A stretch of DNA of 44,770 nt from Gammaproteobacteria bacterium (GTDB lineage: Bacteria > Pseudomonadota > Gammaproteobacteria > Pseudomonadales > Azotimanducaceae), in NCBI GenBank assembly GCA_003247835.1, contig QJYB01000078.1, positions 1 to 44,770 of the forward strand, given 5' to 3'. Every line of letters begins with the position of its first letter. Position 1 is the first letter of the stretch. Of the stretch, positions 25,514-31,794 are shown one piece after another. The position numbers were made by a program, and so were the translations under genes. The notes below the pieces were generated by a model, which saw nothing but the letters and a program-made list of their open reading frames with translations, was not told where the DNA came from and searched no databases.

Positions 25514-26395
25514 ATGAAAAAAGCACCCTTTCAACTGAGCCTGATCCTCGCCGGCGTTATCGCTGCGGGTGGCGCTGCTGCAGGTCCGTACGACTACTGG
25601 CAGCCTTCCGTATCCGACGACGACATCGTCCGGATCGACGACAGCTTCAACCGCGAGTCTTCGGTCGACACGAGCATCAGCTCCGACGACCACAGCGACC
25701 GGTCGAGCAGCCGTTCCGAGGACAACGACGTCAGCATCACGAAGTCGTCTTCCGAGGACAACGACTACACGTCCACCTGGATCTCCAAGGTGAGCGAAGA
25801 CAACGACGTGTGGAAGTCCCACAGCGAGGACAACGACTACACCTCGATCTACAAGACGAGCGAAGACAACGACGTCACCACGTCGGAAGACAACGACTAC
25901 ACGTCGACGGTTTCCGAGGACAATGACTACACGTCGACGGTCTCGGAAGACAACGACGTGACCACCATGCTCGACTTCCAGATCGCTACACCGACCATGT
26001 CGTCCTACAAGTTCCAGGACCAGGACGCCGGCCACCAGGCTGACACCCAGGTCTACGGCGCAGCCAGCGGCCACAGCGTGGGCGTTGAAGGCGGCACGAC
26101 GGTGGTTTCTGCCGGCAATGACGAGACGGTTTACTACGGACCGGCTCTGGTGAACACCAACACCAACCAGCTGCCTCAGAACAACCTGTTCATTCAGGGC
26201 AGCAACGGCGCCCCGATCAGCCAGGCGAACACCTTCGCCGGCCGTGACATGGGTCCGAAGGGTGTGTTCGCCCCCGTCGGCAACACCTCGGCCATCGTTG
26301 GCGGCAACGTCGGTAACCAGTCCGGCGCTTCCGTGGACCAGAGCGGCGACTCCGCGAACTCCATCGCGGATCCGATGAGCTCGGTCATCCGGTAA
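25514..26395 (+). CDS. Exported SEDND-repeat protein, candidate fibre subunit
   Basis: Not a family I recognise. 293 residues; ATG 25514 follows AAGGAGAG. A signal peptide ends near residue 23 (GVIAAGGAAAG). Residues 40-150 are a Ser/Asp/Glu/Asn/Tyr-rich low-complexity region with eight SEDND(V/Y) repeats, mostly followed by TS or TT. From about 155 the sequence is rich in Asn, Gln, Gly and Ser with few charges (for example NTNTNQLPQNNLFIQGSNG), resembling amyloid-forming or holdfast-type surface proteins. There are no cysteines. A terminator follows, and a CsgG-family channel gene lies 1 kb downstream. A secreted filament or adhesin is inferred. Confidence 0.85.
   Translation: MKKAPFQLSLILAGVIAAGGAAAGPYDYWQPSVSDDDIVRIDDSFNRESSVDTSISSDDHSDRSSSRSEDNDVSITKSSSEDNDYTSTWISKVSEDNDVWKSHSEDNDYTSIYKTSEDNDVTTSEDNDYTSTVSEDNDYTSTVSEDNDVTTMLDFQIATPTMSSYKFQDQDAGHQADTQVYGAASGHSVGVEGGTTVVSAGNDETVYYGPALVNTNTNQLPQNNLFIQGSNGAPISQANTFAGRDMGPKGVFAPVGNTSAIVGGNVGNQSGASVDQSGDSANSIADPMSSVIR
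25715..25960 (+). repeat. Eight SEDND(V/Y) coding repeats
   Basis: The five-residue core SEDND followed by V or Y starts at residues 68, 80, 94, 104, 116, 124, 134 and 144. Spacing tightens from 10-14 residues to 8-10 toward the end. The order of the sixth residue is V,Y,V,Y,V,Y,Y,V. The underlying DNA repeats (GAGGACAACGAC and GAAGACAACGAC) use varied codons, so the pattern is held at the protein level. Confidence 0.9.
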
Positions 26396-26426
26396 GCGAC
26401 GACGGCGACTTTCAATCCAACTGACA

Positions 26427-26453
26427 GGGGGCCATCAGCGCCCCCTCTTTTTT
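26427..26453 (+). terminator. Rho-independent terminator after the repeat-protein gene
   Basis: GGGGGC (26427-26432) pairs with GCCCCC (26440-26445) around a seven-base loop, followed by TCTTTTTT. It lies 31 bases after the repeat-protein stop and 20 bases before the next ATG. Partial readthrough would give high fibre and low accessory expression, as in curli-type operons. Confidence 0.85.
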
Positions 26454-26473
26454 CAGCAGACAGGAGAAGACCG

Positions 26474-26917
26474 ATGCAGCGCAGAACCGATATCAATCTC
26501 CTCACCGCGGTGGTCATCGCGATCTTCCTGGTGTGCGCCACGGCTTCCGTGCACGGCGTCGCCGACACCGGACCGAGTAAGCGTGACCAGGATCGCGCGC
26601 TCCTGCAGCGGATCTACAACATCCGCATGCAATACGACCAGGAGCGGGCCAACCGGGACAACGAAGCCCGGGCCAACGTCCGCCTGGTGACCCAGCCCAA
26701 CAACGTGGCGGCAGACACCCCCACCGTGACCGGCTTGAGAGCACAGACCAACGCTCAGCTGGCCCGCTTCGAAAGCCAGTTCGAATGCCTCGATGTGGAT
26801 GTCGAGAACAACACGGGCAACACCGTGGTGATCTGCGGCGGCAACAGCGGCGACATCTCCGGCAGCAACGTTTCTGCCGGGCGGGATATCGTCACCCTGC
26901 CGGGAGGCACGCCATGA
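26474..26917 (+). CDS. Small exported protein of unknown function with a C-terminal NxSAGRD motif
   Basis: 147 residues after AGGAGAAG. An N-terminal hydrophobic segment (LLTAVVIAIFLVCATASVHG) is a signal peptide or anchor. A basic/acidic helix follows (about 36-70, KRDQDRALLQRIYNIRMQYDQERA). The C-terminal region has two Cys (105, 121) and a Gly/Asn/Ser-rich end, NSGDISGSNVSAGRDIVTL. The NVSAGRDI segment resembles NTFAGRDM in the repeat protein, so both may share an assembly or interaction motif. It could be a nucleator or periplasmic adaptor; no family recognised. The stop overlaps the next start (ATGA). Confidence 0.8.
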   Translation: MQRRTDINLLTAVVIAIFLVCATASVHGVADTGPSKRDQDRALLQRIYNIRMQYDQERANRDNEARANVRLVTQPNNVAADTPTVTGLRAQTNAQLARFESQFECLDVDVENNTGNTVVICGGNSGDISGSNVSAGRDIVTLPGGTP

Positions 26918-27276
26918 GCCGCTCGATCCGACAGCTGATCCTGGCAGCAGTGCTGGCCGGGCCGGTGCTGACGGCATTGTCGTCCGGCGCCGTTGCCGCG
27001 ACCTATCCCGGCTTCATCATCACCGCCGAAGACCGGTTCGATCCGGCCGTTCAGCGCCTGATGGCGGAGCTCGAGCTCACGGCAATGCCGCTCGAGCGCG
27101 GCCAGCTCTACTACCTGTACCCGATCGGCATCAACCCGCCTCGTCTGGAAGGCGCGCAGATCCGCTACCTGGAGTCGCTGCTCGACAAGCGTGCCAACGA
27201 GGACGCAGCCGCTGCGATCGACTCGCTCGAGCGGGCCGATGCGGCTGATGAGGCGGAAAAATCCGCAAAGCAGTGA
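26914..27276 (+). CDS. Small exported protein of unknown function, coupled to the previous gene
   Basis: 120 residues, starting within the preceding stop. A signal peptide (LILAAVLAGPVLTALSSGAVAA) is followed by a compact region YPGFIITAEDRFDPAVQRLMAELEL and YYLYPIGINPPRLEGAQIRYLE, then a charged helical tail rich in Ala, Asp, Glu and Lys. Not recognised. Size, export signal and place just before the CsgG-family gene recall the small periplasmic accessory proteins of curli or holdfast loci, but no similarity to CsgE, CsgF or HfaA can be claimed by eye. The stop codon lies inside the predicted promoter of the channel gene. Confidence 0.8.
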   Translation: MSRSIRQLILAAVLAGPVLTALSSGAVAATYPGFIITAEDRFDPAVQRLMAELELTAMPLERGQLYYLYPIGINPPRLEGAQIRYLESLLDKRANEDAAAAIDSLERADAADEAEKSAKQ

Positions 27277-27303
27277 ACCACACACGCCGTGCGCGTGACC
27301 TAC
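27274..27303 (+). promoter_or_regulatory. Predicted ECF sigma promoter of the CsgG-family gene
   Basis: GTGAACC (GAACC at 27275-27279), 14 bases, CGTGACCTAC (27294-27303). Boxes and spacing as at 16947 and 25423. It would add an independent start for the channel gene downstream of the terminator at 26427. Confidence 0.6.
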
Positions 27304-27314
27304 CGGTCAGAAAC

Positions 27315-27334
27315 GGAGCGTCCGAGGACGCTCC
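27315..27334 (+). other. Hairpin in the leader of the CsgG-family gene
   Basis: GGAGCGTC-CGAG-GACGCTCC, a perfect eight-base-pair stem with a CGAG tetraloop and no following U-tract. It would sit at the very 5' end of a transcript from the promoter at 27274-27303 and could stabilise the mRNA. Confidence 0.5.
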
Positions 27335-27365
27335 TCTGACCATCAGAGAGACAGGGACAATCATC

Positions 27366-28364
27366 ATGAACCGCACAATCCGACTGCTCGTACTCACGCT
27401 GATCGGCGCCGCCGCGACGCTGCTCTTCACCTGCGCGGAAGCCAAGACCGGTAAAGACAAAGCCGCGAGCACCGAGGAGCTGGACAAGGCGCTGGCAGAC
27501 GTGAGCTGCCCGGCGCTCAAGCCCCGCGTCGCGATCTACGGCTTTTACGCCACCGGCAAGATGGCCGCCTTCGAAGGCTACAACGTGGGTGACGGTCTCG
27601 CCGCGCAGCTCGCCACCGAGCTGACCAGAACGGACTGCTTCGTGGTGCTCGACCGTACCGGGCTCTCCGACATCCTGAGAGAGCAGGAGCTGGGACTCGC
27701 CGGCGTGGTCAACCGCCGCACGGCACCGGGTGCGGGCGGGCTCGTGGGTGCCGAAGTGATCATCAAGGGCACCATCACCGAGTTCGACCCCAACAAGCAG
27801 GGCGGCGGGCTCACCCTCGGCATGGCGCTGCCGAAGACGCCACTCGGATTACGGCTGGGCCGCAACGGCAGCAAGGCCCACGTCGGTCTGGATGTCAGCG
27901 TGATCGATGCCACCACCGGTCAGGTGAAGTACTCCCACCGGGTGACCGCGGACTCGAAGACCGGCGGCTGGACCCTCGGCCTCGACTTCAAGCAGGCGAG
28001 CGTCGGCGGTGACACGTTTGCCAAGTCACCACTGGGCATCGCGTCCCGCAACGCCCTGGGTCAGGCCGTGCTGCTGCTGGCGCAGGATCTGCAGAACGGT
28101 ACCGAGCGCCGCTTCCAGGTAGCGAGCTCGGATGCGGACGAGGTGTACCTGAACGCCAACCTGGCGAGCGGCGTCAAGGAAGGCGATCTTTTCCGCGTCT
28201 CCACCGTGGTACGCACGCTCATCGATCCGTCCACCGGCCTGCTGCTCGACACCATCGAGCGCGAGGTGGGTCAGGTACGCATCACCGAGGTGACCGATAC
28301 CTACGCAAAGGCCGTGCTCGTCGAAGGCACCCGGGTCAAGGAAGGCGACTACATTCACCTCTGA
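27366..28364 (+). CDS. CsgG/HfaB-family outer-membrane secretion channel protein
   Basis: 332 residues; ATG follows AGGGACA. The core matches the CsgG fold: RVAIYGFYATGK, GDGLAAQLATELTRTDCFVVLDRTGLSDILREQELG, then GAEVIIKGTITEFDPN and GLDVSVIDATTGQVKYSHRV. The C-terminal part adds a domain with GVKEGDLFRVS. The N-terminal leader has a Cys at 23 (LLFTC) where CsgG is lipidated, but the lipobox is not canonical, so lipidation is uncertain. CsgG-type oligomers form ungated pores exporting curli or holdfast subunits. The only obvious clients here are the repeat protein and two small proteins just upstream. Confidence 0.9.
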   Translation: MNRTIRLLVLTLIGAAATLLFTCAEAKTGKDKAASTEELDKALADVSCPALKPRVAIYGFYATGKMAAFEGYNVGDGLAAQLATELTRTDCFVVLDRTGLSDILREQELGLAGVVNRRTAPGAGGLVGAEVIIKGTITEFDPNKQGGGLTLGMALPKTPLGLRLGRNGSKAHVGLDVSVIDATTGQVKYSHRVTADSKTGGWTLGLDFKQASVGGDTFAKSPLGIASRNALGQAVLLLAQDLQNGTERRFQVASSDADEVYLNANLASGVKEGDLFRVSTVVRTLIDPSTGLLLDTIEREVGQVRITEVTDTYAKAVLVEGTRVKEGDYIHL

Positions 28365-28910
28365 TCAGGGGCAGGCATCGCCCCGCGATGCCACCCCTAC
28401 CGCCCGCACCAGCTCATCGAGGAGCGTCTGATGCGCCGCCACGATGTCCCTGAGCCGATCCGACCCCGCCTGGCTGCTCGACTCGAACCGACAGTGCAGT
28501 TCCGGCGTTTCGATCCGCGCTGCGATCTCCACCACCGGCGCGCCGGATGCCGGATCGCCCACGGCGAAGAACCGCTCGAGCAGGACATCCACGTGCGGCG
28601 CACCGGACCGGGAGTCCAGAGACCGATCCAGGACACTCTGCAGCACCACCTGCAGCCGGTCCGGCCAGAACGCACCGGCGTAGTAGTTGAGACGCTGGTC
28701 GGGCTCCAGCACCCAGATGCGGTCCGTGTCGAGCCCCGGCACCACTGCGAGCGTCACCGTCACCGGCGGCGGATCGCTGATCGATACCGGCGACAGCCAG
28801 TAGACGCGTGGCGGCGGGTGCGTCGATCTGAAATCCGGCACGCAACCGCCGAGCAGAGCGATCAGCAGCAGAGCGGCAACGCGCACGAGAGTGCGTTTCG
28901 ATCCGTTCAT
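28365..28910 (-). CDS. ABC-type transport auxiliary lipoprotein (PqiC/DUF330-like) of the MCE system
   Basis: 181-residue lipoprotein with a clear lipobox (LIALLGGC, Cys23). The remainder matches the ABC-transport auxiliary component fold: a YWLSPV start, then VTVTLAVVPGLDTDRIWV, a RLNYYAGAFWPDRL block and C-terminal helix. Such proteins sit in the periplasm with MCE lipid transporters. The start overlaps the stop of the MCE gene, and it is the last gene of the four-gene minus-strand operon. It converges directly on the CsgG-family gene with no gap. Confidence 0.88.
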   Translation of the reverse strand: MNGSKRTLVRVAALLLIALLGGCVPDFRSTHPPPRVYWLSPVSISDPPPVTVTLAVVPGLDTDRIWVLEPDQRLNYYAGAFWPDRLQVVLQSVLDRSLDSRSGAPHVDVLLERFFAVGDPASGAPVVEIAARIETPELHCRFESSSQAGSDRLRDIVAAHQTLLDELVRAVGVASRGDACP

Positions 28911-29830
28911 GGTTCCGCCACCACGGCGTCGGTTCGCGGCCGATAGATCAGCCGCGAAGGATCTTCCCGGAGCCGGGCGCTGAGCCGCCCCACCTCTTCC
29001 GTCACGTCGTGAAGCTCCGCCGCCAGGCCGCTGACGTCGTCGAATCCCGGCCCCATCAGCCGCTCGATGCTCGCCTCGTGCTCGACGAGCCAGCCATCCA
29101 CCCGGGCCGAGGCGTCGGCCAGATGGCCGGACGTCTTCTTGAGATCATCGGCGATCGCCGGCCAGTCCTTGTCCACCGAGGTCTCGATACGTGTCGCCGT
29201 CCGCTCGAGGCTCGCCATGGCCTCCTTCAGTGACGTCACCAGCTCCGGTATCGACTGCCGCTCCGCGGCCAGGGTACCGGTCACCTGCCGCACGTTCTCC
29301 AGGATGCCTTCCACGCGCTCACGGTTTTCCTCCCCCGCCCAGGCATTCAATCGGGCCAGCAGCCGCTGCATGTCCACGGTGATGTCGCCGCTGCCGGAGA
29401 GGAAGGCACTCAGCCCGCTCGCTCGGAACGGGATCACGGGAACGCCGGAAGAATGGCGGTACTGCGGCGCTTCGAGGTTCGGATCATTGGCGAGATCGAT
29501 GTTGCCGATACCCGTCACGCCCTGAACCACCAGGGTCGCGTAGGTGTGCTCGTTGATCGGCAGTCCCTTCTGAATCTCGATATGCACCTCCACCATGGGC
29601 TCGTCCTCCGTGTGCAGCACGATGTCCACCACGCTGCCGACGTTCACGCCCAGGTAGTAGACCACGCTGCCGTTCGACAGTCCGTTGACGTTGCCGTGAA
29701 TCTGCACCACGTAGGCTTCGCGGGGCGTGGTGTCGCCGGCCTTGCCGAGCCACATGACCAGCACCACGACGCTGATGATTCCGGCAATCAGGAACAGGCC
29801 CACGGCCACGTAGTTGGTATGGGGATTCAA
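28907..29830 (-). CDS. MCE-domain (MlaD-like) periplasmic lipid-binding protein
   Basis: Starts at TTG 29830, overlapping the ATPase stop as TTGA and preceded by GGAGACC; 307 residues. A single N-terminal membrane helix (about 7-29) is followed by one MCE domain (about 38-115: YVVQIHGNVNGLSNGSVVYYLGVNVGSV). A long helical, probably coiled-coil tail follows, rich in Leu, Glu and Arg. MCE rings and their tails carry phospholipid between the inner membrane and periplasmic partners. The gene order permease, ATPase, MCE protein, lipoprotein is typical of Mla/PqiB-like systems. Confidence 0.9.
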   Translation of the reverse strand: MNPHTNYVAVGLFLIAGIISVVVLVMWLGKAGDTTPREAYVVQIHGNVNGLSNGSVVYYLGVNVGSVVDIVLHTEDEPMVEVHIEIQKGLPINEHTYATLVVQGVTGIGNIDLANDPNLEAPQYRHSSGVPVIPFRASGLSAFLSGSGDITVDMQRLLARLNAWAGEENRERVEGILENVRQVTGTLAAERQSIPELVTSLKEAMASLERTATRIETSVDKDWPAIADDLKKTSGHLADASARVDGWLVEHEASIERLMGPGFDDVSGLAAELHDVTEEVGRLSARLREDPSRLIYRPRTDAVVAEP

Positions 29831-30585
29831 CGCCTGGTCTCCCCGGCGCGGACGATGCGGGCACGGGAGCCGTTGAAGTAGGCGTTCACCCAGGGATGGT
29901 CGATCTTCGAGACCTCGTCCAGGGTGCCGGTGATGGCTTTCCGGTCCACCAGAATGGTGACCCGGTCGCAGATCGAGTACAGCGTGTCGAGGTCGTGCGT
30001 GATGATCACAACGGTCAGATCCAGGCTCTCGCGCAGGTAGACAATGACGTCTTCGAATTCTTCCGCGGCGATGGGATCGAGCCCGGCGGTGGGCTCGTCC
30101 AGAAAGAGCAGCTCCGGATCCAGAGCCAGCGCCCGGGCCAGCGCCGCGCGTTTCACCATACCACCGGACAACTCCGACGGCACTTTGTCCTCGGCTTCCA
30201 GAGGCAGTCCGGCCATCTGTATCTTCAGCCGGGCGAGCTTCAGGCGGGTTTCCCGCGCCATCTTCGAGTGCAGCGCGATGGGCAGCTCCACGTTCTCGAG
30301 CACGGTCAGACCCGAGAACAGCGCGCCCTGCTGAAAGAGCACTCCCCAGCGCCGGTCCGGCACCGGCAGGCCCGCGCCGATGGGCATGCCCAGCACCTCG
30401 ATCTCGCCCGCCTGGGGATACCTGAGCCCCAGTATCGAGCGCAGCAGCACCGACTTGCCGGACCCCGAGCCACCGACGATGGCCAGAATCTCGCCCTGCC
30501 GGACGGCCATGTCCAGCCCGTCGTGCACCTTGTGATCGCCGAACGAGTTGACGAGCCCGCGCACGGAGACGGCGAGATCGGCCAT
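29827..30585 (-). CDS. MCE-system ABC transporter ATPase (MlaF-like)
   Basis: 252-residue ABC ATPase: Walker A GGSGSGKS, Q-loop FQQGALFSGLT, signature LSGGMVKRAALARA, Walker B LLFLDEPTAGLDP and the H-loop His in IITHDLD. The LSGGM(V/A)KR variant is usual for MlaF-type ATPases. It would power lipid movement through the adjacent permease. Stop and start overlap with both neighbours (TGATG with the permease, TTGA with the MCE gene), so translation is coupled. Confidence 0.94.
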   Translation of the reverse strand: MADLAVSVRGLVNSFGDHKVHDGLDMAVRQGEILAIVGGSGSGKSVLLRSILGLRYPQAGEIEVLGMPIGAGLPVPDRRWGVLFQQGALFSGLTVLENVELPIALHSKMARETRLKLARLKIQMAGLPLEAEDKVPSELSGGMVKRAALARALALDPELLFLDEPTAGLDPIAAEEFEDVIVYLRESLDLTVVIITHDLDTLYSICDRVTILVDRKAITGTLDEVSKIDHPWVNAYFNGSRARIVRAGETRR

Positions 30586-31691
30586 CAGATGCCGAGCTCC
30601 GTGTAGATGATGGAGAACACCGCGTCGGCAATGATCACCAGGAAGATGGCTTCGACCACGGCCCGGGTGGTGAGCTGGCCGAGCTCCTCCGCGGACTGCG
30701 TCACCTGCAGGCCGCGGAGCGTGCCCACCGCCCCGATCAGCACCGCGAACACGGGTGCCTTGGACAGGCCCACCATCACCGTATCCAGGTCCACCGCATC
30801 GACGATGCGGGCCATGAACTCCGTGGTGGAGATGTCGAGGAGGGTCACGCCCACCATCCAGGCGCCGGCGATGCCGGAGAGATCGGAGATCGCGGTGAGG
30901 AACGGCACGGCGATCACGAGGCCGAGAATCCGTGGAAAGACCAGCGTGCCGTTCACTGAGAGGCCCATGACCTGCATGGCATCCGTCTCCTCGTTGAGCT
31001 TCATGGCGCCCAGCGCAGCCGCAAACGCACTGCCGGAGCGGCCGGCAACCATCACCGCCGTCAGCAGCACGCCCATTTCCCGGAGGATGGAGATCGCCAC
31101 CAGATCGATGGTGAAGGCCGACGCGCCGAGCCTGCCGAGCTGGGTGGATGCCTGGTAGCCGAGCACCAGGCCGATCAGAAAGGACATGATGGAGATGATG
31201 GGAATGGCCTTCAGGCCCACGTCCATGAGCTGGTTGACGGTCTCGCGGAAGGCCAGCGCCGACGGCCGGCGGATGCCGTCGATGGCCATCACCGTCATCT
31301 CGCCCAGCTCACGGACCAGCTCCACCACGCCACTGCCCATGAAGGTGAGCACGGCGATCACCACGGAAGGGCGTTCAGGCGGCGGCGGCAGCTCCGTAGG
31401 TCGCTTGATGACCTCACTGAGGAACTTCAGGTGCACGTCCCTGAAGCCGGAGAATTCGCTTTGGTGGCCGACCTGTTCGAGCTCCAGGGACTTGGAGTAG
31501 AGCAGCCAGGCACCCGTCAGGTCGATGCTGGAGAGTCCCGCGCAGCGGAACTCGACATTGGTCTCGCGCGGCGTGCCCAGCTGCCTGAGGGAGGTCTCGA
31601 TGGCTTCTGCGTTGTCGAACACCCAGTCGCCGCTGAGGCTCACGATCAGCCGATCGCGCGCGACCTCCGTCTGATACGCCGGTTCCGCCAC
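30585..31691 (-). CDS. MCE-system permease (MlaE-like) with N-terminal STAS domain
   Basis: 368 residues. Residues 1 to about 100 are a STAS-like domain (LIVSLSGDWVFDN, then SSIDLTGAWLLY). The rest is the MlaE/DUF140 permease with five to six membrane helices, the block GYQASTQLGRLGASAFTIDLVAISILREMGVLLTAVMVAGRSGSAFAA being characteristic; only part of it is given here as a landmark for residues around 185-230. In enterobacteria the STAS protein is separate (MlaB); a fused form is known in other bacteria. First gene of the operon. Confidence 0.94.
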   Translation of the reverse strand: MAEPAYQTEVARDRLIVSLSGDWVFDNAEAIETSLRQLGTPRETNVEFRCAGLSSIDLTGAWLLYSKSLELEQVGHQSEFSGFRDVHLKFLSEVIKRPTELPPPPERPSVVIAVLTFMGSGVVELVRELGEMTVMAIDGIRRPSALAFRETVNQLMDVGLKAIPIISIMSFLIGLVLGYQASTQLGRLGASAFTIDLVAISILREMGVLLTAVMVAGRSGSAFAAALGAMKLNEETDAMQVMGLSVNGTLVFPRILGLVIAVPFLTAISDLSGIAGAWMVGVTLLDISTTEFMARIVDAVDLDTVMVGLSKAPVFAVLIGAVGTLRGLQVTQSAEELGQLTTRAVVEAIFLVIIADAVFSIIYTELGI

Positions 31692-31751
31692 CCTGTCCTG
31701 TGCTCCATCCCGATGGAAAGGAGTCTAAAGACGGCGATGGTGTGGCGCCAG

Positions 31752-31778
31752 CCGGGGTCGACCTCAGGTCAACCCCGG
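31752..31778. terminator. Strong hairpin downstream of the MacB-like operon
   Basis: CCGGGGT and ACCCCGG, with an inner GACC-TCA-GGTC, give 11 pairs with one mismatch. It lies just after the permease stop codon (minus strand), between the exporter and MCE operons. There is no U-tract, so it may stop Rho-dependent transcription or protect the 3' end. Confidence 0.45.
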
Positions 31779-31794
31779 AGCGTCGCGACGATGA

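Noticed and set aside
25715..25960. SEDND coding repeats as a possible CRISPR array
   Set aside because: Repeats are short, in frame, of varied codon use and within an exported protein; spacers are not of constant length.
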